A DNA stretch of 64,000 nucleotides from Brachycybe producta (lineage: Eukaryota; Arthropoda; Diplopoda; Playtdesmida; Andrognathidae): NCBI GenBank assembly GCA_036925085.1, contig JAUPFP010000002.1, positions 8,521,890-8,585,889 of the forward strand. The letters are read 5' to 3'. Positions 9,900 to 22,526 of this stretch are shown in pieces. The notes under the pieces are model-generated. The model searched no databases and had not been told where the DNA came from. It worked only from the letters and a program-made list of their open reading frames with translations. Every line of letters starts with the position of its first letter. Position 1 is the first letter of the stretch. A program made the translations under genes and the position numbers.

Positions 9900-10410
9900 C
9901 CATCGTTTTAAAATCAATCAACAATTATGCCTTTTTTAAAAAAAAAAATCAAAAACACTGATTAGAGGCTAAAACTCTAGTTGACATGACAACTGAGTGT
10001 GTATTACCTTGTACACACGTGAGTTAAATGAATTTAAATTAAATGTGTTTAGGTGAATTTATACGGAATCCAGTTAAGGACATGAACCAAATAAAAATTG
10101 ACTTTAATTATTAATATTTTAAATTGAAATACTAAATCAATATTTTGTCAATTATATTTAAATTAATTAACTCAATATTTTCAGATTAATTAACTGAATA
10201 AATTGTATTTGACGACATTTTGTTTGTTTGTCCTTCACAGGGCTCTGTAGAACACATTTATTATTTAAATGCATTTAAATTATCAGGTGTGTACTAGGTA
10301 TAACCAGACATCTAGCCTCTAACTAGTCGTTTTGATTAGAAAAAGCATAATTGCAATTGCTCTAATGATGATGATGATTACTTGACAAATCTGAGGCTTA
10401 CAATTATTAT
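9900..10410. mobile_element. MITE family 2 copy, interrupted by a family 1 copy
   Basis: The half at 9949-10000 (GATTAGAGGCTA...) and the half from 10303 (ACCAGACATCTAGCCTCTAA) match the centre of the intact family 2 copies at 18956 and 50335. The 300-bp family 1 element sits between them. The outer left boundary is not clear. Confidence 0.6.
10002..10302 (-). mobile_element. MITE family 1, copy A
   Basis: About 300 bp with inverted ends of the form TATACCTNGTACACAC. It shares with copies B-F the internal block around ACAGAGCCCTCTGT (itself a hairpin) and the ATACGGAATCCAGTTAAGGAC block. It has no coding capacity. Confidence 0.8.
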
Positions 10411-12296
10411 ACATTGAAATGTGCAAATTGAAGGGAGGGTGGTGTGCCCCTTTAAAAAAGAAAGACTTCAATGCAATTCACCCGTTCCGATCAGCTTTAA
10501 AAGCAACATTTCATTGCCGTCATTGATCAATATGATATATCTAGACACCACGTGTTGTGATGAGGTGAGTCCAACATTGAGCTCCGCACACACTTTCTTT
10601 ATGCCATGAATGCGGCGGCGGTTTTATTTGCGCGCCACTGTGTGTGTGTGTCAGTTCAATTCGTTCTTTAATACACTGTCTCTCTCATAGCCTCTCTCTT
10701 GTTTCAATGTATATAAGAGATGGAGTTTATGTATTTCTAAATAGGTTGTCATTGCAGCTGTCGCGGTTACTAGGTTACAGACGATGCGATCTATCTGTTT
10801 GTTCCCTTTTCTGTCTTTCTGTCTCTCTCTTGGATTCAATAATAATATAATCTGGAAATGTCTTTTTTTTTCTCTTTTTGAGCATAACACGTACATTACA
10901 CATCCGGTATATAGTATGTTTTAGAGAGAGAGAGAGAGAGAGAGAGCGGATGGGGTGGACCGACCGACCGGAGTAAACGTTTGTCCGGTTTAATCATTCA
11001 TGCATTGTGGGGTTGTGTGTGTTTGTCGCTTTTGACAGTTCTTCATTTGCTTTAATGATTGCAAAAATATGTTCTGTTAATTAACATTTTAAAATTTAAT
11101 ATCTTGTCATTTTAAATATTAGGGCTTTGTTTCACACACTTAGGCGACTTTTTTGTGGCGACAAAGTGAAGTTGAAGGTCGCTTGGACTGTCGACGCAAT
11201 GGATTTTTTTTTAATGGAAAGACGCCAACGTCACCTGTGTGCGTGCCAAGATTGCCGTCCTTCTATAGAAAATACATTGTGATGGTCCAAGGGTTAACTC
11301 AAGCCAATCTTGAAAAGTATTAGCTTTGCATTTGGTCCTTTTGTCTCAAATAATTGAGAAACATTTGGTTGTATTTATTTCTAATACATGTGCCTACAGG
11401 CGGATCAATCTCAGGTTTTACAATCCTGGCTTGTTAATAATACGTTTTGTTATTTATTCTTCAGTCTTTGCTAGAACAACAATCCTTTCTGAACAAAACT
11501 TTCTAATGTGTGAAGCTTAGATTGAAAAGCCTTTAATGTTTGTTTAGATTTTAACTTTTAAGAGACAATCCAGGATTGATAAGTCTGTATACACGGCTTA
11601 ATTCCACAGTTAAGAAGCGCACAGTAAAAGCAAACTTGTTATTCATAATATATAAAGCATATGCTTCATATTTTTAATTTACCTAGCATTTGCTATTTTT
11701 AAGATTATGCTTTCATTTTTTTTTTAATACATTGCTTATTGCATCCAATAATGAAAGTTTGAAGAAAAACAAAACAAATATAATTTCTGAAATTATGTAA
11801 AGCAAACTATAAAATTGCAAGTTGGTTAGAGGGAAATGAAAACAAGAATAATTATAATGGATAATCATTGAAAAAAGGAAATTGTTTGGTATTTTAGATT
11901 TGAATTTATTATATAAATCATTAAATTTATTTAGTTGTTTAAAGTGACGCGCCATCGTTTTTATAAATTCCATCTTTTTGATCTTTTTTTTTAATACTTG
12001 ATTTATATGAACCATGTGTCCTCTTCTGTCTAATTAAATTTAACTTGTAATTTATTGTCTGCTAATTGGTTTTGAGGCTTAAAAAACAAACAGGCAGTTT
12101 AGTTGTTGGTCTTTTTTTAATCTGTAAATATGCATACTGCATATATTAGAAATGGTCTGGTCAGTCACTCTTCCATCGGTATTTTTGCATTATTTTTAGT
12201 TTATATTAGTTTTTTCTTCTTCTTTTTAAACCAGCATTAATGCTGGTTTTTTAAACCTCAATTGAGGTTAAAAATTATAATTATTTAGGGATAAAA
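10411..12296. other. Intergenic, no gene seen
   Basis: AT-rich DNA with a short TG run near 10638, CT-rich stretches at 10678-10830 and a (GA)n run at about 10925-10947. The frames here are short and lack recognisable domains. Confidence 0.6.
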
Positions 12297-12635
12297 CTAG
12301 AGATGGGACATTCGGAAACTCGAATCTTCGCCGCTTTTTTCGTTTTTCGAATCCTAACCTAAAAAAACTGTTAAAAACATTGACATCCAATCCAATAGAA
12401 GCGTTCAATAAACAAAAAACCGGCCGATTATTGCAATTTCGGTGTTGCAACCCGGATCGCCAATATCACATTTGTGGCGACCCTGAGTGCCGCCGCACTT
12501 GTTTTAATATTATTACTAATTTAATATTTAATATTATTTTATTTATTTGTATCTTCTTAATGAATAATATAGGATTCTTATATGAAGGATTAGAGAATTT
12601 TTTAGAATTCGGATTCGAGAAAATTTAGGATTCGT
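12297..12635 (+). mobile_element. Family 3 repeat copy (GATTCGAATCC type)
   Basis: This copy matches, in inverted orientation, the repeats at 26811-27233 and 29708-30030. Shared blocks include CGGTGTTGCAAC, GGCGACCCTGAGTG and TTAATGAATAATATAGGATT. The ends are rich in GATTCG/CGAATC and roughly inverted. Small frames inside are not conserved as proteins. Confidence 0.75.
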
Positions 12636-12712
12636 CCAAACCTCTCGTTTTTATAAATAACTTGAAAAAAAAATGACATGTAATGAAAAATACATGGACC
12701 CCCGGTTCACAT

Positions 12713-13600
12713 CGGACGGTTGTATCCTGTTGGGACGATTGTAACTATGACAACGCCAAGGATTGGAATTGGAGGCTAACAGTGACGATGTGTGGAGGCG
12801 CAATAAAAGGAATAGTCGAAACAAATGAGCGGTTAAACAGACGGTTGGAGACCCGAACATTTCACTATGTAGCATTTACAACTAACATCATCTATAAAAT
12901 AATATATCGGCCTACAGTAAGTATGTTATTTGGCGTGCTTGCAGCGCGCAGAACCCTAGTTAACATCTTTCGCAAAAATACACTTAACCATATGAAAAGA
13001 GAAAAAGAAAATTCGCTACCCCCCCACGTCACCACTAGCCTCGACCTCAAACCCTTGGTGTTAGACCATTCAGCCATATTTTTGTACGATTTTCGGCGGT
13101 TTTCCGATAAAGTTTTTCGGTTTGACTAAAATTTGACGGATATTCGGTTGATTTGTGGCTTCGAGTTCTGAGCAGTTGCGAAAAAGTAAATAAAAACTTT
13201 AATAAAGAAAGTTAATTTAATTTATTAGAACACTGGACTAAATTCCAAATTTTTCAGTTACAATAATTGAAAATTATCGTGAATGAAAGAAATCCTGTTT
13301 AGTTTCTCAGGTCCCAACGAGGAACGACGGTCATTTGCATAAAAGAGAAGTTATGGAGAACAGGCTCTCAACTGCGACTGACCCAGAGTGACATTCCCAA
13401 CCATAATCCTGCAATTTTACGAAATGGTATTAAATTTTTTTCGGCTAAGCTGAAATTATTTTCGGCGACTGAATAACGGCTGGCTAGCTATAAAATTATT
13501 TGGCGGATTTCGGCTAACAGCCGCGATAGCTGAGGGGTCTACTTGACGTCGTCGTAGTTATAATTGTCCCAGTCGGAATCGTCCCAACAGAACAACACAC
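12713..13600. mobile_element. Candidate element with inverted GGGACGATT ends
   Basis: CTGTTGGGACGATTGTAAC at about 12727 reappears inverted near 13560-13600. A related block is found at 48836-48900. The 148-codon frame inside (12683-13129) has no recognised domain and overlaps the repeat, so I do not call it a gene. Confidence 0.4.
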
Positions 13601-15138
13601 CCATCGGGACACTGCTGGATAAATTGATGAATAATAAAATTTAGGCGGTTTAGATACAGCTAATACACACACACCCCAATCCAGTGCACATTGCTGCATA
13701 AATAAAAATCTACACGACAACGGCATTGTTTTTGTTAATTTATTCCTTGTTACCGCCACGAAAATATATACTTGATTCATTTCCCCTTCTAGTTTATAAA
13801 ACTTTTTTAAATTTCTATTTTAAACTTATTTATAGAACATAAAAAGTAACCAAATTTCTATTGTTCTTTTGTCAAATTTGGCTGCAGTCTAAAAACAAAT
13901 TACTAATTGAAGTTTCAAAGATCTAAAATTCTGAAAAGTGTTGTTCATTAAAACAACAATGAAGAGAAGAAGAAAAAAACATGGCGCGCATTATCGAGCG
14001 TTAAATGTGTCGTAAATTCTTGACGCTTCAAAGAATGACAACAAAAAACAGTTGAGGATAGATATATAGGGAGGGAGGGAGAGAGAGAGAAAGAAAGAAA
14101 GATAAGAGAGAGAGAGAGAGAGAGAGAGAGATTAAGGTTTGTGTAGGACCATGTTTGTGGGACATTTGAAAAAAAAAAAAGTTGAATGGCTGGAGGCGGA
14201 CCGGAAGAATGCCATTGAAAAGGGGGTTCGAGGGGTCCTACAAGTATAGACCTTAATATGTGTGTACACACATAGACCATCATATTATGATGAGACAGAA
14301 ATTGCATTCAATAATGGACCTGTGTGTGTTTTCTTTAATGGACGCTTGCAAACCTCATTTAAATAAAGTTTCATTGTGTTCTCGTCTTTCATTGGAGGTC
14401 TTTTCGTTATTATTATATTACATTCTGGTAAAAGACAGTACCACAGCCCAATAACACCGAGAAAGAGGCGACTGATTTCAAACGCCAAAATTGAACAAAC
14501 GTCAAACGTTCAAAGCGTTTGTTCCATTTGGCGTTTTTTTCAGATTGGCGCTAGTTCCGATTGGCGTGTGTTCAGTTTGGCGCTTGATCAGCGCCCGCCA
14601 CACGCCATTCTTGTAAATATTTAACCTACTCAGGAGTCAAGACAAAACTAAACTTAATAAAAAAAAATTGGCCTTCATGTACTTTGAATGTGTGTGTGTT
14701 GTGTGATCGTCCGTGACAAACGGACGTTCGTGCCGTGCGTGCGGATATGACATGAAACTCCATCATGTTATATCATTTACTAGTAATTTTCCAGTTTTTC
14801 TTCTCACTAAGAAAAACAATTTTGTTTTGACATATATATGATCTATAATAGTAGTATATGATACATGCCACGCATTATTGTATTTTGCTACTTGAGTTGT
14901 GAACTTGTTGTTATGAGAAAGTCATATGAGAGGGAGAGAGGGAATATGCACATAAATAGAAATAGAAAGCAAGAGAGAGTCATAAAAAGTGTAAACTGCG
15001 GGGCCATCTGGGCAAGTAGTATATCAACTGACCAAAAAAAAGCCACTGTGATAATGTATGTGGGAACACACAAGACACACGACGACAAACAACCGACAAT
15101 TCATTCGAGGTTGAGAACTTGGGAGAGAGCAATAGAGA

Positions 15139-15175
<37 letters not shown>

Positions 15176-15314
15176 CAAAAAACCACATTCCAACAAACAA
15201 AATTCAAAATACAAGATTATAAAGTGTGTATGCATATTCAGTAGATATACATACAGAGTGTCACATAAAAATCTGTAAATGATAAGACCGCATTATGGGC
15301 CTCTTTTAAGTGTA
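13601..15314. other. Intergenic with GA microsatellites and a 16-bp-unit repeat island
   Basis: (GA)n runs are at about 14080-14130 and 15146-15172. At 14476-14595 there are GCCAAA(A)TTGAACAAACG units in both orientations, related to the array at 33063. No gene is seen. Confidence 0.55.
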
Positions 15315-15315
15315 T

Positions 15316-15506
15316 AAGGCCTAGTTTCCACGGACCACTGGAGTGAAAATTTAAACGTTTTGAACATTTTTAACTGGTGAAAAATAGAAGAAACGTGGCC
15401 TCCGTCCATTCACTATCATATAGGCAAAAAGTCACGTTTGTTAAATTTTTCACCAGTTGAAATCTTCGAAAAGTTTCAAATTTTCGCACAAGTGGAAACA
15501 AGGCAT
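15316..15506. mobile_element. Fold-back MITE family 5, copy A
   Basis: The ends are AAGGCCTAGTTTCCAC and GTGGAAACAAGGCAT. The inner arms (AACTGGTGAAAAATAGAAG and TTTTTCACCAGTTGAAAT) are also inverted. It matches copy B at 16139. Confidence 0.75.
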
Positions 15507-15507
15507 A

Positions 15508-15903
15508 AAGGTTGGTTTATAGTCGGCGACAAAGCCGTGAAAAGCGAAGCAAAACGAAGAAAATTAGTTTCGCAGCAAGAAGTTTATACTTCGTTACTTT
15601 TCGCTGCGATAAAATAAAGTTTTCTCCTTCGCGCACCTTCGTTTTGGTCATAATATTTCGATAGGATTTTATTCTATTTTATATTGAACAGAAAGGGACT
15701 TCGCAGCCATTCACAGCTCAGGTTTCTATTTTTTGCAAGACAACTAAGCGGTTTTCTATGTGTATAGTGAAGTATACTATGAACACAACGAAACGAGAAA
15801 ACGAAATGTTTGGCAAAAGCTAAGCGTTACGATAACGATAATAATTCTGCGCTTAGCATCGTATAGTAACGTTTCGCCAAGTATAAATAAATCAAGCTTA
15901 ACC
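15508..15903. mobile_element. Possible fold-back element
   Basis: GGTTTATAGTCGGCGA at the left resembles the inverse of TTCGCCAAGTATAAATAAATC at the right. The interior has GCGAAG/CTTCGC motifs. The match is imperfect. Confidence 0.35.
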
Positions 15904-16138
15904 CCCCCTCACTGTATGCTTTTCAATGAGTATCTCAGAAACATTGACATTGTTATTGTTTCTATGATTTCAGACTTAATGAAGACACCCTGTATAGTTT
16001 TCTTTCTATAATCACTTCTGTATAATAACAACAACAACAGAATAACTTCCTTCTAAGAGCTTTGCACACTACATAGTTTACACGTGCGATGCAACGTGGT
16101 CAGTTTGGCAGTTTCGAAGTTGCTCTCAAATGGCTGTC

Positions 16139-16314
16139 TAAGCCTTGTTTACATTGGGTCGAAAATTTGAAGATTTCAACTGGTGAAAAATTGAACAAAA
16201 ACGTGGCCTTTGACTATGTTAGTAAATGGACGGGTGCCGCCACGTTTCTTCTATTTTTCACCGGTTGAAATCTTCAAAAAGTTCAAAATTTCACCCCAGT
16301 GGAAACAAAGCCAT
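16139..16314. mobile_element. Fold-back MITE family 5, copy B
   Basis: The ends are AAGCCTTGTTTACATTGGG and CCCCAGTGGAAACAAAGCC. The arms with CAACTGGTGAAAAAT and TTTTCACCGGTTGAAA are inverted. It shares the central ACGTGGCC motif with copy A. Confidence 0.75.
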
Positions 16315-16741
16315 AGCAGCTAAACGGCAATTTTGAAACGTTGTGAAAACACTTCCTAACCTAAAGAAGATATTAAAGAATATACAAAAATTTTGTTAAA
16401 GGTTATAAAGCTGTGCCTGAATAACGAAAGGTAGTTAGTGACAATGGACCTTTTTGAGGTCAGTGACCTTTAACGTGGGGGGCAAGCAAATCAGCATAAT
16501 TCATAAGTGTATAAAATAAAACCTCCTTTTGAATATTGCAATCAAAAGAGCTTAAAATATTGCTTCAACTTCAATTACAGTTCAAAACTTAATTTCAAGG
16601 CAAGATTTGTTGTTGGACTTTTCGAAAATAATCATAAATTAACGGAATTTTCAATTAATCTCTAGGTTTATTTCGATTTTATAAACCCTAGCACTAATCT
16701 GAATCTTAAAATGACTATAAGAACAATAATATAAACACTAA

Positions 16742-17102
16742 AAGCCAGTCCACACGCAACGTTTTATACAACATTTTGCCTGAACAGTTCAAGATGTTGC
16801 AGGGGAAACTGTGCAATTATGTGAACTGCGCGGAGACAAGTTACAAGGAGACGAAAAAGTGAGACCAAGAGCTCAGTTATCAGCGAACTCCAGAGTTTTC
16901 CTTTGATTTTGTCGCCAGAGAACAGTGTTTGCGGAGTAGGATTTCAATGGATTCTGCTGAACTGAGTTGGGGGGGGGGGGGGGGGGGACGGTGCTGAAAA
17001 CTGTATTGTGTGGATAACCTCCAAACAGCAACGTTTTTTTTATTACACAATTTGACCTATACGCAGGCAAAACGTTTTACAAAACGTTGCTTGTCAACCG
17101 GG
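16742..17102. mobile_element. MITE-like element with GCAACGTTTT inverted ends
   Basis: The left end CACACGCAACGTTTTATACA with ATTTTGCCTG is mirrored by CAGGCAAAACGTTTTACAAA followed by ACGTTGC at the right. It is about 360 bp, contains a long G run near 16970-16987, and has no coding sequence. Confidence 0.7.
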
Positions 17103-18612
17103 TGTGTTTTTTTTTAGAAATTGTGCTTTTTATGCTAAACAAATAAGCCGAAAATTGCAAAATATGCAAGAAAATTGTTCATTTTATGCAAATATAAATG
17201 CATATTATATAAACATTAAGGTCACAATTAAATGTCTGAAGCAATTAATCGCTACAATGGTCAAATGCAATAACAGAATATGCAAATTCTCATTAAATTT
17301 GGTTTAAGAGAAATACTCCTTTTGTAGAAATTGTTGCTGACCAAAAAAATAAGTTAAATTATGCAACTTAATGCAAATTTTCAAAGAATGTACAATTTGT
17401 TATGTATGATGTTATGCATTTTTGTTCTTAGATTTCTCATTATGCATTTTGTGCATTTAATGCAAAGTTCCGACCTTACTAATTTTCTCATCAAACATTA
17501 GAAATTACAACCTAAATTTTTTTTTGTTAATGATGATCTCTTTAATTCTAATTTGTTGACCACAACTGGCTTAGATTATACACAAACATGGATAACAAAC
17601 AGTTACAATGTGTATTACATATGTACTATACATTAAATGTAGCAAAAAATGCACAAATAAACACAAACAAATGTTTGCTAGTTTAATTTAGGTATTGACA
17701 AGCATGAAACAGTTGAACTAAAAAGAAAAAAACTGGTTTCATGTAGCATTGATTTGCATATAGATAGGAAGAAAAATACATTAATCATGTATATTAAACA
17801 TAGGAGGCAGAGAGAGAGAGGAGGAGGAGGCCCTAAGGAGTAAAATTCCCTCTGATACACACACATGCACGTTATAATTAGACGATGTCCATTGCAGAAG
17901 TGCACCATATATAGATTACACACATGTGACATGTGTCTTTTGTGTTGTTGTTCCATATATTTATCATATGACAGTTGGATCTAATTGTGACACAGCAGTT
18001 GCAGCATCCTCATGTTGATGGTATTTGTATTCATTTTGAAGTTGGATTCTATCTGCATGAGGAGCTTTTTTTTTTCTTCAGAACTTCACATGTCCAGTTA
18101 CTGACATTTGTCAGGAAACGCAAAAAAAAAAACCCCCCGAATCTTTTTTTTTTTTTTTTTTAAATTAAAGATGGGATATGTTCTACTGTGGTAAACAATA
18201 TTACAGATTCAGCTCTGAAAAGTGGTTACGAAATTATAATATAATGGGTTTTGTCAAAATATGGACATGTGCCTTTTTGAAAAGAAAACAAAAATCTCTT
18301 TCTATCGATTTATGTAAAAAGTGTTGATGGAAGGGGATGTCTCTAATAATACATACACATGATGTATATATATATAGAGGGCTTATGAAAACCTTACTTG
18401 TGTAGTAGGCTTTATTTACTATTCTTTTTTTCTTCTGAAATCTACCAGTTATGATGCTAAACACGTTCAATGTTTCTATTACACTTTAACATTTATACTA
18501 TTTCGAAGATGTGTTTGAATTCAAGGACAAAACATAGGAAATATTACTTATTTTCTTTTATATAAATTGTCCAAAAAATAGCTTCTAAATGAAGTACAAT
18601 AGTAAAAGCTGT
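17103..18612. other. Intergenic, ATGCAAAT-rich, no gene seen
   Basis: Exact ATGCAAAT octamers are at 17186, 17280 and 17371 with many near matches. There is a poly-A/C/T stretch near 18120-18165 and a short GA run near 17810. No coding evidence. Confidence 0.5.
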
Positions 18613-18923
18613 AATACCTAGTACACACCTGAGATTTTAAACGCATTTAAATAATAAACGTGTTCTACAGAGCCCTCTGTGAAGGCCAAACAAACAATAT
18701 ATCGAATTCAATTTATCCAGTTAATAATCTCAAAATATTGAGTTAATACTTAAATACTTAAATATATAAACTATTGACAAAATATTGATTTTGCATTTCA
18801 ATTTAAAATATTAATAATTAAAGTCAATTTTTATTTGGTATTCATGTCCTTAACTGGATTCCGTATAATTAACCTAAACACATTTAATTTGAATTCATTT
18901 AACTCATGTGTATACAAGGTATA
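18613..18923 (+). mobile_element. MITE family 1, copy B
   Basis: It starts ATACCTAGTACACACCTGA and ends CATGTGTATACAAGGTATA, which are inverted to each other. Internal blocks match the other copies. It lies just upstream of a family 2 copy. Confidence 0.85.
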
Positions 18924-18955
18924 AGGCTAAATTATTAAATTTAGTACTTAGGGCT

Positions 18956-19245
18956 TCGGATTTGTATGCAATAGCAAGCAAATGGATTCTCAATCTTGTT
19001 GTGTGAACTAACAAAGGGAATTTTGATCAACCAACAATTATATTTTTTCTTAATCACTGGTTAGCGGCTAGAACTCTTTAGTTGACAACTGGTAGTAACC
19101 AGACATCTAGCCTCTAACTAAGCCTTCTTGATTAGAAAAAAAAAGAAGAATAATTGCAGTTTCTCTAATAATCATTACATCACAATTGGCACTTGGGCCA
19201 CAAATTGAGAAAGATTTACTTGAATATCTGCATCAAAATCCGAGG
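18956..19245 (+). mobile_element. MITE family 2, uninterrupted copy
   Basis: The outer arms CGGATTTGTATGCAATAGC and GCATCAAAATCCG are inverted, as are the inner GGTTAGCGGCTAGAACTC and CTAGCCTCTAA. It is about 290 bp and non-coding. Confidence 0.75.
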
Positions 19246-20394
19246 CTTATTTATTACATATAAAGGACGTGTGTGTAGAGAGAGGGATGCAAGACTAACA
19301 ATAGCTGCCTTGAGTGATTTTCTTCTGTTTCCTGTCTGTTTGTGTTTATGAATTTTGGCCTACAAGGAATGAAAATCATGTCTACTCTCCTCCATCCCTT
19401 CTTTTATTATATTGGGAGTAGTTTCCAATTGCATAACATCTTGACAATGGCTAATTGAATGAAAAGTATGAGTAGATCTTAACAGTTGATTCCAAAAAAA
19501 AAATAACTGCTGTGAATTCTGTAAGGTAATTAGCAAGTCTGTGGTAAGTGAAAAGCGACAGGAAGAAGAAGAAGAGGAGGAGGATGAAAAGAACATGAAG
19601 AGAGAAAGAGTGAAAAAAGCGCCGCTACCGCCATCTTGATTATCAAAACACATGCAGTGTGTGTAAAAAAAACGAAGAGGGAGTCTATCAGTTCATTATT
19701 TGGGTACATTGGTTGCTATGAGCAACCGTAGTGTTTTAGCACACACACACATAAGTCTAAAAATCCGTCATTCTGCACAGTTACTAAGACAATGTACAAA
19801 ACCACCAATTTTGAAGTTCATTTGCTCAGGGTCCCATGGTGGATTTATTGATTTGATTCTTTTAATAAAATTCATCTGAATTGCTAAAAATTAAAGTTAA
19901 AATTAAAGGGTGCATTTGAGAACGAGGCTTATAGGGTTTGTTGCAATATAGGATAGTTTCAGCTTTAAAACTGCACTTATTAGAACATTGTACATGCAAT
20001 TTAAGAGTCAATTAGGATGTATATTACCTACCCATAATGCATTTTAACTTAAGTGTTCAAATGAAATCAGTTCCAGCAGTTTGTTTTGCTGCTACTCTTG
20101 CATTAATTGTTTTATTTGGTTCACTTGAAACAACTTACAAGAGTAGTGTGACTCGAGTTGATTCTATAAGTTGGTCCTCAAGTGCATTTTGAAATGTGTT
20201 TTTCAAAGTTGTTTTTATGAGGAAAAAATTGTTAATTTTTCAGTTTTATTCATAATTTTTTTTTATTGAGGCTGGGACAATTTTCACCCTCAAAATACAA
20301 ATATTTAATAAAACTATAAACTTGAAATTGTCTTAAAGAAAACTGAAAAACAGAAACAAATAACAGAGAAATCGTTTAAAATAAAAAATGTTAA
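19246..20394. other. Intergenic, no gene seen
   Basis: Contains a CGCCATCTTG (YY1-like) site near 19629 and a GAAGAAGAGGAGGAGG purine run near 19562. No supported coding region. Confidence 0.5.
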
Positions 20395-20790
20395 ATTTTC
20401 ATTTATTAAAGTTAATATAGCTCAATCACTTGATAGTACATTTATGTTGATCTTTCAAAATAAACGTTTTAAAGCAAAAAAAAAAAAAAAAAAACTGAAA
20501 AAAGAAAAACACTTTGCGCAAAAGTTGGATCATTGTTCTGTCTTTCAGAAGCAAAATTAAGAGAAATTAGAAAGTATTTTAGAAACTAGAAAGGTAACTA
20601 AATCACTTAAGGATATTTTCATGTTGATATATACTGTATATTTCAAAATAAAACTTTTTATAAACAAAAATTAAAGTTGGATCATTTTAAAATTCACATA
20701 AAAAGCTTATTTAAAAAAAATATCAACATTGAAAATACTTATTAAATCATTTATTCAGCTACTATTCTAGTTTCTAACACACTTTCAATT
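20395..20790. mobile_element. Family 4 fold-back repeat
   Basis: It shows the family core AGAAACTAGAA(A/G)GG and AATCACTTAAGGATATTT, then CTTTTTAT..., with an inverted TTCTAGTTTCTAA at the far side. Related copies are at 24065, 25590, 27985, 31875, 32085, 55630 and 63640. Confidence 0.6.
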
Positions 20791-22200
20791 AATTTTTTAT
20801 CCATACCATCAATAACATTTATGAAAACAGTTCAGAATTCTTTTTATAATAAAATATTAATGAAGCGCCTTTATGAACATTAGTCTAATGTTTTAGGCAT
20901 TCTAAACATTGCCTAAAATGTTCTTTTTTTTACATTGACTTATAATTCTGTATAATGTCGGATTTCCAATTTTGACGGTAACTATAGTAACGACATTGGA
21001 AGGTAAGTTTCTACGTCACGCAGACGACGTTCGATATTGGCACAGTTCCAATTTTCAGGACACTGAAAATAAAACTCTTACGTCATCATCATCATCATCG
21101 TCTCTCGTAATGCAAACATTGCAATACAAACACAAAAAAGAGCGAAAAACACACGCATTGCGCACAAACACACGACGTATAAATGTTGTGTGTGGACCCC
21201 CCCCCCCCCCCCCCCAACAAGTTCAAATCAATCCATCGACACAACACCAACACACACGGTCACTTCCACGGGTCCTCATCCTCCGAACCCACCTCCTCTC
21301 TATATCCCCTGTATCCCTTTTTTTTATTTAAATCTCTCTCACTCCCCACCCATCTCCCTCCCCACTTTCACTCTTCTCTTTTTACATCCTAACCTCCCCC
21401 TCCTCCCCCTAGAGCTGTATTCTACGCACACACACATATAGGCCTAAATATCTATGTATTGTAGTTGAGAGACTGTTGTGGTATCTACATTTCCAGATAC
21501 ACCAACCATATCTCGCCCTTTATTCTCTCTCCCCTTTTTTTGGCACTTGTGTCATCGTGTAGCCAGCCCCCTCATCCTTCTTCCTCCCTTTAGTATCTAT
21601 CCCTCTTCTTCGTCCTCAGGACCTCACCCTTCCTATTCCCCCCTCCCCCATCTTCCCCTCTTTCTCTCTCCCTTCATTCTACTCAATGAAATGAATAGAA
21701 GAGAGTGAAATACATTGCAAGAGGGAGGGAGGGGGGTCAATCAATTTTTTTTCTCTCTCCCCTTTTTCAGTCCTACCACATACTGTCAAAAAAAAAGTGT
21801 CCAAGGAAGTTAGGGGCTTTGTGGAATTCATAGGGCTCTAATGACATTAATTATTATTGAATCTGATGCACACAATGGATATCAAATTGAAGTTTACAGA
21901 AGTGATTTTTTTTATTAAAAAAACTAAATATGCATAAAAAAACCTAGGATTGGTTAGTTTGATTTAAAATCACATGTTTTTGTTTAACGAAATTACAAAC
22001 AAATTATTATTGTAAGTTTCAACTTTATTTTAAAGTTCATTGTTAAAGTTTATTAAGATAGATGGTCAGATTTATCGAATTTGTATTTTTGATTTCATTA
22101 TTGGTATTTTGCAAAAGTGATTTTTAGAAATTCATTGCATTTTTTTTGGCAAATAGATCTAAAGATTTCTCAGTTTATTGAATTTTGAAAAATCTTGAAT
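20791..22200. other. Intergenic with a C17-type run and a CT-rich tract; possible regulatory patch
   Basis: At 20955-21090 there are several TGACG/CGTCA (CRE-like) motifs and a consensus GGTAAGT donor at 21002-21008. A long C run follows at about 21197-21216 and a strongly pyrimidine-rich tract at 21290-21700. Frames here are low complexity. No gene is asserted. Confidence 0.4.
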
Positions 22201-22343
22201 TGAAAAACTTTTATAAGAAAATAATTTTAAAAAAAAACTGCTCTAAAAGTTCTAAAACCAAATGCAAAATCCAAAATGATTTGGTTTTAGAACTTTTTTA
22301 GAGCAGTTTTTTTTTAAAATTATTTTCTTATGAAAAGTTTTTT
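22201..22343. repeat. Long near-perfect hairpin
   Basis: The left arm (22201-22261) contains AAAACTGCTCTAAAAGTTC and AAAACCAAATG. The right arm (22278-22343) is its inverse with one missing base and two extra A bases. The arms are about 62 bp and the loop about 16 bases. Confidence 0.85.
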
Positions 22344-22526
22344 AATGAATCAAGCAAAAATGATGTGATTTTTGTTCACATTTTATACAAATTTCGAATA
22401 ATTACTAAATTTGTGAGTTTTATGCATTAGTTCTATTTTTGGTTAAATTTAGAACTGTCGTTATGCATATTTTGCAATTTCTGCAAACTTTTATCTTTAA
22501 TAATTATTTAAGAAACAGACTAATTG

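Noticed and set aside
12683..13129. 148-codon gene
   Set aside because: It lies in a repeat with inverted ends and matches fragments elsewhere. There is no domain, and the composition is repeat-like.
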